Virus record (IMG/VR): IMGVR_UViG_3300009184_000029
Location: 158,830 to 222,829 of that record
Direction: 5' to 3' (one strand)
Source of the DNA: a virus
DNA: 64,000 nucleotides
Part shown: piece after piece, positions 46,179-54,506 of the stretch
How positions within the stretch are numbered: the first letter of the stretch is position 1
Layout of the letters: each line of letters starts with the position of its first letter
The notes under the pieces: model-generated
Seen by the model: the letters and a program-made list of their open reading frames with translations, nothing else
What the model was told of the DNA's origin: nothing
Database searches by the model: none
Translations under genes and position numbers: made by a program

Positions 46179-48506
46179 ATGATTAAAGATTTGGATTTTG
46201 ATAAGTTGGAGAACCCATACGTACAAGTCGTATGGGAAGATGCACCTGAAAACTTCACACAAGAAAAGTTAAAGAACGTAAAACATTACTTCCAAAAGAA
46301 GTATAACACAACCAGTGTAAATGTTATTACCAAACTTAAAAAGAGTGAGGAAGTTCAGGATAATGTTGACGTGTCATTCAATATTATGGATGAGAACTTT
46401 CAACACGAACTTATCAAAACCATTCTTGAGTCAAAAGGTCAAGGTTTATTGTATGATGATATCCTAAAGATTGACTCGGCAGTTAATAACAAAATGATTG
46501 CTGAACAAGAAGAAATTGGGACATTTAAGAAATGGTACATTAAGACTATTGAGTTCTCGAACTTCTTATCTTATGGCGAAAACCAAAAGTTAAATTTTGA
46601 AAAGTTGGGGGGTATTACGGTTATTGAATCTGACCCACCAAACTTTGGAGGTAAAACTGTACTATCAGTTGATTTATTATTGTTCTTATTCTTCAACACA
46701 ACTACCAAAACGAACAAGGCTGAGGAAGTATTCAATAGATACTCAGATAAAGATAAGGTGTCTGTTCGTGGTGAGATTGTTATTGATGGTGAGGATTATA
46801 TTATTGTTCGTGAACTTGAACGTAAGAAATCTAAAGCCGGTGAATGGAATGTTAAAACTGAATTGGATTTCTTTAAGAAGTATCCTGATGGTTCATTAGT
46901 TAAATTCACAGGTGAACAAAGACGTGAAACCGAGAACTTTATCAAAACGTCTATTGGAAGTTATGATGATTTCTTAATGACAATCTTAACCACTGGTACT
47001 AACTTGGAAGATTTGTTGGAAGCAAAACCAACGGCTCGTGGGCAAGTATTATCAAGATTTTTAGGATTAGATTTCTTAAAGAGAAAGGAAGAAACAGGTA
47101 AAGAAATTTACTCACAATTCGCCAAGTCAATGATTTCTAATATCTACAATACTGAATCTTTAAAGACACAGAACGAGGAGTTAAAATCAAGTAATGATAC
47201 TTTAAATTTAGGTATTACTGAAAACAAAAGTAAATTAGTTGACGCTCAAGGACGTATTGTTAAAGGACAAGAGTATCGTGATAATTTATTAAAGTCTAAA
47301 GTTGTTGTTGAAAAAGAATTAACTCTTTTAAATCCTGAACAAACACAGAAAGAGATTGATAACTTCCAAAGCCAGTTAGTACAGAACATTAAATTACGTG
47401 ATGGTGTTAACATTGTTGAACCATCTGAATTTTATCATGAAGACCAACACGACAAGGTTAAGGAAGAATATCAAGAGGCTTACAAACAAAAGGTTGAAGT
47501 TGACACAAACATTTCAGGGATTGAAAAGTTAAAGAGTTCTGTAAGTGGTGGAATCAAATGTGAACACTGCGGAATTGAACTTATGAACGCTGCAATTACC
47601 CAATCAAGAATTGCGGAACTTGATAATTATATCAAGTATAAAACCGAAATAGAGGGTATAATGTATGATTTAACAGGCAAAGAACAAGGTTTTGTTAAAC
47701 TTAAAAAAGACTTTGATGAGTACGAAAGAAATAAATTAATTTATGAAAAGTACCAAGCAACAATCGAAACTCTCCACACAAAGAAAGATGCTCTTGAATC
47801 AAAACTTAATAGATATGGAGAGATGCAAGATGTTATTAAATCAAATGAACAGATTGAAGGACAGATAATTAAAGCCAATATGCGTCTTGAGGAGTTGAAG
47901 AGAGAGGAAGAATTGATTAAGAAAAGTATCTCAAACTCGGAGTTTCAAATTAAACAAAACGAAGATAAGATTGATGGTAATCTAAAAACTATTGTTAAGA
48001 TTGCTGAAGAACAAGAGAAGGAAGTTAAGTATAAGTTATACTTGGAATTGTATGGTAAGAATGGAATTGCCAAAAGAATTATGAAAAGTATGATGCCACT
48101 CATCAATTCCGAGTTGCAACGACTACTTCAGGATTCTTGTTACTTTAGATTGGAGATTCGTATTAGTGATAAGAATGAGGTTGAGTTTTGGATGATTGAT
48201 AACAACACTCAAATTGAGAAGTTAATGACCACAGGTTCAGGGTATGAGAAGACAATTGCTTCATTGGCGTTAAGAGCGGTCCTTGCTAAGGTTTGTTCTT
48301 TACCTAAACCAAATATCACAGTATTTGACGAGGTATTCGGTAAGATATCAAACGACAACCTTGAAATGGTTTATGAGTTCTTTATTAAGATTAAAGAATA
48401 CTTCGAAAACATTTTGGTTATCACTCACAATCCAATGATTTCCAATTGGGCTGACAACGTTATCAAAATCACAAAAACAGACAATATCTCCAAAGTTTCT
48501 CAATAA
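46179..48506 (+). CDS. Recombination nuclease ATPase subunit, T4 gp46/SbcC/Rad50-like
   Basis: SMC-like ATPase partner of the gp47-like nuclease. Counting from the ATG at 46179 (775 aa), Walker A is 'PNFGGKT' at about 154-160. Coiled-coil arms flank a zinc hook with Cys461-x-x-Cys464 ('CEHC'). The signature motif is 'TTGSGYEKTIASLALR', and Walker B is 'ITVFDEVFG' with Asp717/Glu718. T4 gp46 is about 560 aa. Here about 130 extra residues precede the ATPase core. The frame is open to 46134 (GTG/ATG), which would overlap the previous gene, so the start is uncertain. The 3' end lies in a terminator stem. Confidence 0.88.
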   Translation: MIKDLDFDKLENPYVQVVWEDAPENFTQEKLKNVKHYFQKKYNTTSVNVITKLKKSEEVQDNVDVSFNIMDENFQHELIKTILESKGQGLLYDDILKIDSAVNNKMIAEQEEIGTFKKWYIKTIEFSNFLSYGENQKLNFEKLGGITVIESDPPNFGGKTVLSVDLLLFLFFNTTTKTNKAEEVFNRYSDKDKVSVRGEIVIDGEDYIIVRELERKKSKAGEWNVKTELDFFKKYPDGSLVKFTGEQRRETENFIKTSIGSYDDFLMTILTTGTNLEDLLEAKPTARGQVLSRFLGLDFLKRKEETGKEIYSQFAKSMISNIYNTESLKTQNEELKSSNDTLNLGITENKSKLVDAQGRIVKGQEYRDNLLKSKVVVEKELTLLNPEQTQKEIDNFQSQLVQNIKLRDGVNIVEPSEFYHEDQHDKVKEEYQEAYKQKVEVDTNISGIEKLKSSVSGGIKCEHCGIELMNAAITQSRIAELDNYIKYKTEIEGIMYDLTGKEQGFVKLKKDFDEYERNKLIYEKYQATIETLHTKKDALESKLNRYGEMQDVIKSNEQIEGQIIKANMRLEELKREEELIKKSISNSEFQIKQNEDKIDGNLKTIVKIAEEQEKEVKYKLYLELYGKNGIAKRIMKSMMPLINSELQRLLQDSCYFRLEIRISDKNEVEFWMIDNNTQIEKLMTTGSGYEKTIASLALRAVLAKVCSLPKPNITVFDEVFGKISNDNLEMVYEFFIKIKEYFENILVITHNPMISNWADNVIKITKTDNISKVSQ

Positions 48507-48528
48507 AATTTGGGGATATTGTTTTTTT
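48482..48528 (+). terminator. Terminator overlapping the 3' end of the gp46-like gene
   Basis: Left arm 48482-48494 (CAATATCTCCAAA, inside the coding end) pairs with 48509-48521 (TTTGGGGATATTG): 13 bp with one T-G wobble and a 14-base loop, followed by seven T. The next promoter's -33 TTTG lies within the right arm. Confidence 0.7.
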
Positions 48529-48541
48529 AATCTTATATTTG
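48509..48541 (+). promoter_or_regulatory. Bacteroidota-type promoter upstream of the gene at 48558
   Basis: TTTG (48509-48512) and a perfect TATATTTG (48534-48541) are 21 bases apart, and the start codon is 16 bases beyond. The promoter is interleaved with the upstream terminator. It would drive the 167-aa gene and the sigma factor gene. Confidence 0.5.
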
Positions 48542-48557
48542 TAAAAATAAAAATTAT

Positions 48558-49061
48558 ATGTCTCATTTATTATTTGCATTTGGTGATTACAAGGAAAATG
48601 AAAAACCTTTAGACCTATTAATTGAGTTAGTTTCTCAGATTTCATATAAAGAAGTTAAATATCAATATGGTGAGGCGGGGGTTATTGTAAGATTTTCATC
48701 TAAGTTAGAGAATCAACAATTATCCGATTATCTTAATGATAATATTTTAAAATTAACCGCTATGTTTTTTGTTTTTAAAGAGAATCTAGACATGATTGTA
48801 TCTTTAGATGAAAACATATATTCTCATTTATTTGGGGAAGATTATCAAACACCTGAAAATGTTCAGTCAACTGACAATTTGTCAGATTTTGAGTCAGACA
48901 TGGGTATTGACATAGGTAAAATTTTTGAAATTTTAGAAAAAAATAGGAAAGTTGAGGAAAAGAAATTAACTTTGGACGAATTATTGGACAAAATCAATGA
49001 AATTGGTTTCGATAATTTAAATAACCATGAAAAATACTTACTTGAAATTTACTCAAAATAA
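48558..49061 (+). CDS. Hypothetical protein upstream of the sigma factor (167 aa)
   Basis: The N-terminal 85 residues form a compact alpha/beta domain ('LLIELVSQISYKEVKYQYGEAGVIVRF'), then an acidic linker. The C-terminal 28 residues, 'TLDELLDKINEIGFDNLNNHEKYLLEIYSK', match the small helical tail seen at the end of many Bacteroidota proteins (DUF6576-like, as in rhomboid proteases). It is preceded by its own promoter and followed 6 bases later by the sigma gene. A regulatory partner role is possible but unproven. Confidence 0.6.
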   Translation: MSHLLFAFGDYKENEKPLDLLIELVSQISYKEVKYQYGEAGVIVRFSSKLENQQLSDYLNDNILKLTAMFFVFKENLDMIVSLDENIYSHLFGEDYQTPENVQSTDNLSDFESDMGIDIGKIFEILEKNRKVEEKKLTLDELLDKINEIGFDNLNNHEKYLLEIYSK

Positions 49062-49067
49062 TAATAT

Positions 49068-49868
49068 ATGATAAACAAAACAACAGTTATACCCATTAAC
49101 CAAGATGAAGTTAGTTTTTACCTTAAAGACCTTAGAAAGTTGAAGGTAATGACACCTGATAGAGAAAAAGAGCTGTCAAAAAAAATACAATCCCCTAATA
49201 TCTCACAGAAAGAGAAAGATTTAATTGAAAAAGAATTAGTCGAAGGTAATTTAAGATTTGTTATTAGTGTTGCTAAACAGTATCAGAATCAAGGAGTTGA
49301 TTTACCTGACCTTATTGCGGAAGGTAACATTGGATTACTTAAAGCGATTAAGAATTTTGACTGGACTAAAAACCTTAGATTTATATCATACGCAGTATGG
49401 TGGGTTAGACAATCAATCTTACAATGTTTAAATGAACATTCAAGAACTATCCGTATACCTGTGAATGTTATTCAAGACTATCAGAAAGAGAAAAAAGAAA
49501 CGGAAAAAAGTGGTGAGAATATCTCAGATAGATTTTTAAATCTACCATCAACGATTAATTTACAAAGTGAAATTAATGAAGAAGGTGACACATTAATTGA
49601 TTTGATTGTTAATGTGGACGCTCTTAGACCTGACGAATTACTTGATGGTAAAACACAACTAAAAGACGGTTTGATGAATATCCTTAATGTTCTTGATGAA
49701 AGAGAAAGACAAATAGTTGAGGATTATTACGGAATATCTGGAACACCAAGAACACTTGAGGACATCGGGTCTGACTTCAGTCTAACTAAAGAAAGAGTTA
49801 GACAAATCAAAGAGAAGGCTTTGAGAAAATTAAGGAATGAGAGTTCTACTTTGTTTGACTACATTTAA
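49068..49868 (+). CDS. Sigma70-family RNA polymerase sigma factor
   Basis: Directs host RNA polymerase to promoters. Region 1.2 is recognisable in 'VSFYLKDLRKLKVMTPDREKEL'. Region 2 is strong: 'NLRFVISVAKQYQNQGVDLPDLIAEGNIGLLKAI' and 'LRFISYAVWWVRQSILQCL' (residues about 66-123). Region 3 start is 'SRTIRIPVNVI'. Region 4 helix-turn-helix is 'TLEDIGSDFSLTKERVRQIKEKALRKLR' (about 229-257). At 266 aa it resembles the compact primary sigma of Bacteroidota far more than T4 gp55. A strong terminator follows. Likely used for middle or late transcription. Confidence 0.88.
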   Translation: MINKTTVIPINQDEVSFYLKDLRKLKVMTPDREKELSKKIQSPNISQKEKDLIEKELVEGNLRFVISVAKQYQNQGVDLPDLIAEGNIGLLKAIKNFDWTKNLRFISYAVWWVRQSILQCLNEHSRTIRIPVNVIQDYQKEKKETEKSGENISDRFLNLPSTINLQSEINEEGDTLIDLIVNVDALRPDELLDGKTQLKDGLMNILNVLDERERQIVEDYYGISGTPRTLEDIGSDFSLTKERVRQIKEKALRKLRNESSTLFDYI

Positions 49869-49871
49869 AAT

Positions 49872-49893
49872 AAGGAGGGGTAACCCTCCTTTA
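49872..49893 (+). terminator. Rho-independent terminator after the sigma factor gene
   Basis: Perfect 8-bp stem AAGGAGGG (49872-49879) with CCCTCCTT (49884-49891), tetraloop GTAA, then a T/A-rich tail, 3 bases after the stop codon. Confidence 0.8.
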
Positions 49894-49910
49894 TTATTTA
49901 TATCAAATAT

Positions 49911-49918
49911 TAATTTTG
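49911..49918 (+). promoter_or_regulatory. Possible -7 promoter box before the gene at 49955
   Basis: TAATTTTG matches TAnnTTTG exactly, 36 bases before the ATG at 49955. No TTTG is seen at the expected -33 spacing, so this is tentative. Confidence 0.3.
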
Positions 49919-49954
49919 TATAATTATATATTATAAACTTAATTTAAATTAGTT

Positions 49955-50233
49955 ATGGAAAAATTAATCAAATACGCACCTAGTGCAACATTATTCTTCA
50001 TATTAATTCTTTTTTTTAAGTCTTGCGGGACATCTACACAAATTAAGAACACCAATGAAGAGTTAAAATCTTTAAACAAGAAAGTCGACTCATTAACAAC
50101 AATACTTGTTACTCAAGATGAGATGATTACATTATTAAAAGAAACCCCATCTTGGAAAACTCTTGAAATTGAGGAATTATCGGATAAAAATAATGTACCA
50201 ATAAACCATTACAAAAATGAAATTGAAAAATGA
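49955..50233 (+). CDS. Membrane-anchored coiled-coil protein (92 aa)
   Basis: Residues about 9-22 form a signal-anchor ('SATLFFILILFFK'), followed by 'SCGTS', which might be an atypical lipobox cysteine. Residues about 32-65 form a coiled coil ('TNEELKSLNKKVDSLTTIL'). It overlaps the next membrane-protein gene by 4 bases. Size and layout recall spanin-type lysis proteins, and an amidase-like gene follows, but this is inference; no spanin family signature is recognised. Confidence 0.55.
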   Translation: MEKLIKYAPSATLFFILILFFKSCGTSTQIKNTNEELKSLNKKVDSLTTILVTQDEMITLLKETPSWKTLEIEELSDKNNVPINHYKNEIEK

Positions 50234-51090
50234 AAAATTGGTTTTCTAATAACTTGAGAAAAATAATAATCACGGCTTTCGTGATTCCGATACTACTGGT
50301 TGCATTTGTTTCAATATCACACGTAACTACTTTTTACGGAATTTCAAATCCAATAACATGGGCAATTTATTTGTCTGTTGGTATTGAAATTGCTGCCTTA
50401 TCAGCACTTGCTGCGGTATCAGTTAATATGGGTCGATTTGTGTATTTACCATTTATTGTTGTGACTATAATCCAAATGTTAGGCAATATTTTCTTTTCTT
50501 TCACATATATTGATGAAACTTCACAACTTTTTACAGATTGGATTAATATGGTTGGTGGATTGTTTGAAAATATGGGTATTGAAAAAACAGATTTAAATAC
50601 ACATAAATCTATACTTTCATTTTTAACAGGAGGATTACTTCCTGTAATTTCATTAACGTTTGCTCACATGCTCGTTAAATTTTCAGAAAATGAAAATAAT
50701 AAAAAAGAAACACAACCTGTTATTGATTTAGAGGAAGTCAGTAAAAAAATTGCAAAAGAAGAATTTGTTGAAGATTCTAAATTAAAATGGAACCCAACTG
50801 ACGAACAGATTGAAATGTTAGAGAAAATACTGAAAGGTAAATACGAGAGTCCTGAGAAAGAAAAAGTTGAAGAAAAACCATACGTTCCATCAGAAGATGA
50901 ACTTAAAAAGTTTGAGGAAGTACTATCTAAGTATGATAATGGTAGTGACTATGATGAAAATCTAAACACCTACCAAAACATAGTTAATGAAAATCAAGAA
51001 CCCACAGAGGTTCAAAAAAAAAATCATGAATCAGACGAAAACATCAATGAGGATTACAAGGTTTTAAATTATTTAGGAAGAAATGATTGA
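50230..51090 (+). CDS. Four-span membrane protein with acidic cytoplasmic tail (286 aa)
   Basis: Hydrophobic segments at residues about 11-30, 39-60, 68-92 and 118-142 ('ITAFVIPILLVAFVSIS', 'AIYLSVGIEIAALSALAAVSV', 'FIVVTIIQMLGNIFFSF', 'SFLTGGLLPVISLTFAHMLV') suggest four membrane spans. The C-terminal 140 residues are highly charged. It overlaps both neighbours (4 and 8 bases). A holin-like role beside the amidase-like gene is possible, but the large charged tail is unusual for a holin. Confidence 0.6.
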   Translation: MKNWFSNNLRKIIITAFVIPILLVAFVSISHVTTFYGISNPITWAIYLSVGIEIAALSALAAVSVNMGRFVYLPFIVVTIIQMLGNIFFSFTYIDETSQLFTDWINMVGGLFENMGIEKTDLNTHKSILSFLTGGLLPVISLTFAHMLVKFSENENNKKETQPVIDLEEVSKKIAKEEFVEDSKLKWNPTDEQIEMLEKILKGKYESPEKEKVEEKPYVPSEDELKKFEEVLSKYDNGSDYDENLNTYQNIVNENQEPTEVQKKNHESDENINEDYKVLNYLGRND

Positions 51091-51676
51091 AATTAAAAAA
51101 TGGGGTAAATTAAAACCGTATTCTAAAAGTAAGATAAAACGACAAATAGTTTTATGTTCTACTTTAAGACCGGCAAACTATTATCTACAATCTTTAAAGT
51201 ATCGACATAATGGAGAATACAATAAAGTTCCGAATTATGTTATCACAAGGGATGGTGATATTCTAAATGTATTACCTGATTTATCATATCGTAAATTTTT
51301 TGACGATGATGATGTAAATAAAAATTCAATAATTATAAGTTTAGAAAATTTAGGTTGGTTAAGACAATTACCTTTAAAAATATTTTATACTAATTGGATT
51401 GGAGATATTTATAAAGAGAATGTTTTTGAAAAAAAGTGGAGAGAAAAAGATTTTTGGCAACCTTTTACGGATAAACAAATTGAGAGTCTTTCAAAATTAT
51501 GTGACCACCTTTTTAAAAAATACTCAATAAAAAATAAATTTATAGGACATAATACCAAAGTAGACGGTATCAAAATATTTGAAGGAGTTGTCTGTAAAAG
51601 TAATTTTGATACAAAATACACCGATGTAAGTCCGGCTTTTGATTTTGACTTTTTAAAAAAAATTGAAAATGAATAA
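51083..51676 (+). CDS. Amidase_2/PGRP-like protein, putative endolysin with altered zinc site (197 aa)
   Basis: Fold-level match to N-acetylmuramoyl-L-alanine amidases (AmpD/T7 lysozyme type): 'PNYVITRDGDILNVLPD' (residues 50-66), 'SIIISLENLG' (82-91), 'QPFTDKQIESLSKLCDHLFKKY' (126-147), 'KFIGHNTKVDG' with His156, and 'TDVSPAFDFDFL' with Asp181. The usual first zinc-ligand His, at the end of the first strand, is Cys25 ('QIVLCSTLRP'). His156 and Asp181 are in the expected places. Cys can bind zinc, so activity is possible but uncertain. No signal peptide, as in phage endolysins that need a holin. Confidence 0.65.
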   Translation: MIEIKKWGKLKPYSKSKIKRQIVLCSTLRPANYYLQSLKYRHNGEYNKVPNYVITRDGDILNVLPDLSYRKFFDDDDVNKNSIIISLENLGWLRQLPLKIFYTNWIGDIYKENVFEKKWREKDFWQPFTDKQIESLSKLCDHLFKKYSIKNKFIGHNTKVDGIKIFEGVVCKSNFDTKYTDVSPAFDFDFLKKIENE

Positions 51677-52298
51677 TAGTTACGATGAAATAAAAAACCT
51701 ACTTAAAAAAAGTAGAATGATTGCTCAGTCAAAATACCCTTCAATTAATGAAGGTGTTAATGATATAAAGAAGAAATATCTTATAACTGAGGATGATGGT
51801 ATTATTGATGGTGAATCAGATGTTCAAAATTATGAAGTTGCTAAAAGTATTGAGGGAGAGATTAGGAATGATGACCCAAAAAGAGACGAAGAACAACAAG
51901 GTTATAGAATCTCAGGTGGTATTTTAGTAATTCATGCTACAGATAAAACTGATTTAGAATTAACTACTGACGAAAAAAAATCATTTCAAGAGACTATGGA
52001 TGAATTTGTTGAAGAAGTTTCTGACTTGGTTAATTTTGGGCCTTTAAACATATATTCAAATAATGTTGATTGGTCAGGTAAAATAGTTGATTTAGATATT
52101 GAATTTTTCTATACAATCGGAGAATCTAACGGTATATATATGACAGGTGAGATGTTAAAGATAGATGATAACTTTACCGAAACTATTGAAAAATTACAAA
52201 GTTATTATGAGAAGTTTAAGTCAAAGTGGGCTAAAATTTTGGCGTCAAGAAAGAAAACTAATGAAAAAAAAATAGGTAAAGATGAATCTGAAAGATAA
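51669..52298 (+). CDS. Hypothetical protein (209 aa)
   Basis: A soluble acidic protein with N-terminal helix ('DEIKNLLKKSRMIAQSKYPSI'), a central beta region ('GYRISGGILVIHATDKTDLELT', 'FFYTIGESNGIYMTGEML') and a basic C-terminal tail. The ATG at 51669 is preferred over a TTG two codons upstream. It overlaps the amidase-like gene by 8 bases and the next gene by 17. No family recognised; it may be virion-associated like its downstream neighbours. Confidence 0.55.
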   Translation: MNNSYDEIKNLLKKSRMIAQSKYPSINEGVNDIKKKYLITEDDGIIDGESDVQNYEVAKSIEGEIRNDDPKRDEEQQGYRISGGILVIHATDKTDLELTTDEKKSFQETMDEFVEEVSDLVNFGPLNIYSNNVDWSGKIVDLDIEFFYTIGESNGIYMTGEMLKIDDNFTETIEKLQSYYEKFKSKWAKILASRKKTNEKKIGKDESER

Positions 52299-53067
52299 AT
52301 TTATTGCAACATTAGATAGAGCGTTTGGGTCTAATTATGATAAATTAGGACCTAATAGTTTTTTCACAAAGGAAAAAATTAAAAATGCGGTTAATACTGA
52401 AACTAATAAATTCCCAACCTTAAAGTCTGAGTCTAAGAAAAAAGAAACTAAAGAAACTACCTCAAGTGGGTCAAGTGGAGGATTTGTACCTTCTTTACAG
52501 TTTAAAGAAAACAAACAAGTTAAAAAATTAACAGAAGCTGAAAGAACCGCAATGGCGAAGTTAAGAGACTTGTCAAAAAAATATGCTTGTAAAGGTTCTA
52601 AAGATTGTACGGATAAAGATAAGATTGAAGACACTTATGAAGATTTAAAGAAACAATATGCAATTGGTCTTAAAGTTGAGAAAGAGCATAAATCAGGTGA
52701 CCCAAAACAAATTGTCATTGACCATTTATCAGAAGACCCAAACTATTACAGTAAATTAAAAAAGATGGAGTTTAAAGAGATGACATCTTCGGCTTCATCA
52801 GGACAATACACAGGGGCAGCATTTTTAGCAAAATCACAAAGTAAAGAAGACTGGAAACCATCGCAGAAAAAACAATGGAAGGGTGGACAATTTGTTAAAG
52901 TTAAAGATAAATGTAATAAATTCCCATATTGTAATCAGGGAATTGGAGCTTTAGAGTTTTTTGAGAATGAAAATATTAAAGAATCTGTTAAAAACTTATC
53001 AAGACAGTATGGATTATCTAAAGAAACAATTATAAAAATACTATCTGAATCTCTTAAACTTAAATAA
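52282..53067 (+). CDS. Hypothetical phage protein with DUF5661-like segment (261 aa)
   Basis: Residues about 130-170 ('YAIGLKVEKEHKSGDPKQIVIDHLSEDPNYYSKLKKME') resemble DUF5661, a short conserved motif in phage proteins. It also carries 'TSSGSSGGFVPSL' and 'TSSASSGQYTGAAF', Gly/Ser peptides that recur in T4-like virion proteins and may be cleavage or linker sites. Two Cys pairs (residues about 101/107 and 213/218) are present. The C-terminal 30 residues are a helix-turn-helix-like tail ('VKNLSRQYGLSKETIIKILSES'). Role unknown. Confidence 0.55.
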   Translation: MNLKDKFIATLDRAFGSNYDKLGPNSFFTKEKIKNAVNTETNKFPTLKSESKKKETKETTSSGSSGGFVPSLQFKENKQVKKLTEAERTAMAKLRDLSKKYACKGSKDCTDKDKIEDTYEDLKKQYAIGLKVEKEHKSGDPKQIVIDHLSEDPNYYSKLKKMEFKEMTSSASSGQYTGAAFLAKSQSKEDWKPSQKKQWKGGQFVKVKDKCNKFPYCNQGIGALEFFENENIKESVKNLSRQYGLSKETIIKILSESLKLK

Positions 53068-53095
53068 CGATATATTTATATAAAAATAAATTGAC

Positions 53096-54445
53096 ATGAA
53101 ATCAAGAAAAATTAATTTAGATAAATTATCTAAAAGGATTAGTGAAGAGATTCGTAAAGAAGAAAATAAAGAATCATTGACTAATAGACAAAAAAAGTCT
53201 TTAGATAAGAATAATAATAATAGAATTGACTCGGAAGATTTTAAAATTCTAAGAAAACAAAAATCTGAAAAAAAACAAGTTGAAGAAGATATGGACTTTA
53301 TAATTGATTTAACTTCAGATGGAGATGAATTTGAATATGATGAGTATGATGATTTCACAGGAGATGAATCAGGTTCAATGAAATGTAGACATTGTAACGG
53401 AACAGGATATGATGAGTTTGAAGATACTGAATGTGAATGGTGTGGAGGAAATGGTGATGATGGTAATATGTATGATATTAATAGTGAAGATGAAATTGAT
53501 GAACCATTTGTTATCCCTGTTGATGAATCTGAAAAAAAATGGATTCAAAGAGCAATTAAGAAACCTGGTTCATTAAAAAGACAACTTCATGTTGATAAAG
53601 ATGAGAAAATCCCAACTTCAAAATTAAAAGGAATTAAATCCCAATTAAGTAAAAGAGCTGAAGGAGATAGAAAATTAACTAAACCAGAATTAACTAAATT
53701 GAGAAGAACTAATTTAGCATTAACATTAGGTCAAATGGACGAGTCAATTACTTATCGTGTTTACGATAAAGATGGTGAGTATTTTGAAATTAACGAAAGT
53801 GAGATGGTTAATGTTATTGAGGATATGGTACTTGAAGCAAAGGCTAAAGGTTTAGAAATGTATGACAAAGTACATAAACAAGATAAGAAATTAAATAAAG
53901 ACGGTGTTGAAGCGTCTATGAAGAAAATTGCCGATTATGTTAAACCAACATCTAAAGGTGAGAAATTTACAGGTGACCCAAAACATTTTCCAAAAGGAAA
54001 TGGACAGTTAGCAAAAATGGCGAAAAAGGCGTATACACCTTCTAAGGCTGTTGAAGAATATATTGAAAACATTGCTTACGCTCCAACTAACTTAGAATTA
54101 GAATATGATGAAATAGAACCAAACCAAGATTGGATTGAAGCTAATGTTGTAGGTTCATCTAAAACAGGAAATGGTGATTACGCAAATTCTGAAAAAACTG
54201 ATTTAGGGAAGAAGATAATGAAGAGAATGAAAGACAATATATACAATAAAGAGAAAAACATGTCTTACAATAGATACCCGACACCAACATATGATGTTGC
54301 AGGTGAACGTCAAAAAGGTGGTAAGTTGAGTGGGATGATGAAATCTCTTAAAAAAGAAAACACTATTATTGAATCAGATAAGTTAGTTACAGAAGAATTA
54401 AAAAAGATATTTGATTTAATGTCTTACAAGAAAAATACTCAATAA
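53096..54445 (+). CDS. Hypothetical protein with DnaJ-like zinc motif (449 aa)
   Basis: Residues about 98-120 hold two CxxCxGxG-type knuckles ('CRHCNGTGYDEFEDTECEWC' and 'GGNG'), like half of a DnaJ zinc finger. Residues about 146-215 carry the phage-common segment 'WIQRAIKKPGSLKRQLHVDK' and 'IPTSKLKGIKSQLSK'. The protein is Lys/Glu/Asp-rich with no membrane span. A possible Ca-binding-type 'DKNNNNRIDSED' occurs near residue 40. It is followed by a strong hairpin terminator containing the next start codon. Virion or assembly role is speculative. Confidence 0.55.
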   Translation: MKSRKINLDKLSKRISEEIRKEENKESLTNRQKKSLDKNNNNRIDSEDFKILRKQKSEKKQVEEDMDFIIDLTSDGDEFEYDEYDDFTGDESGSMKCRHCNGTGYDEFEDTECEWCGGNGDDGNMYDINSEDEIDEPFVIPVDESEKKWIQRAIKKPGSLKRQLHVDKDEKIPTSKLKGIKSQLSKRAEGDRKLTKPELTKLRRTNLALTLGQMDESITYRVYDKDGEYFEINESEMVNVIEDMVLEAKAKGLEMYDKVHKQDKKLNKDGVEASMKKIADYVKPTSKGEKFTGDPKHFPKGNGQLAKMAKKAYTPSKAVEEYIENIAYAPTNLELEYDEIEPNQDWIEANVVGSSKTGNGDYANSEKTDLGKKIMKRMKDNIYNKEKNMSYNRYPTPTYDVAGERQKGGKLSGMMKSLKKENTIIESDKLVTEELKKIFDLMSYKKNTQ

Positions 54446-54472
54446 TATTTATTTAAAACATATCTAAGTTAT

Positions 54473-54506
54473 ATTCTCCATATAGTTCTATATGGAGAAT
54501 TTTTTT
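54473..54506 (+). terminator. Perfect 12-bp hairpin terminator that contains the next gene's start codon
   Basis: Left arm 54473-54484 and right arm 54489-54500 are perfectly complementary (ATTCTCCATATA / TATATGGAGAAT) with loop GTTC and a run of six or seven T after it. The ATG of the downstream gene is at 54492-54494, in the right arm. The element can act both as terminator and as a start-codon-masking structure. Confidence 0.8.
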
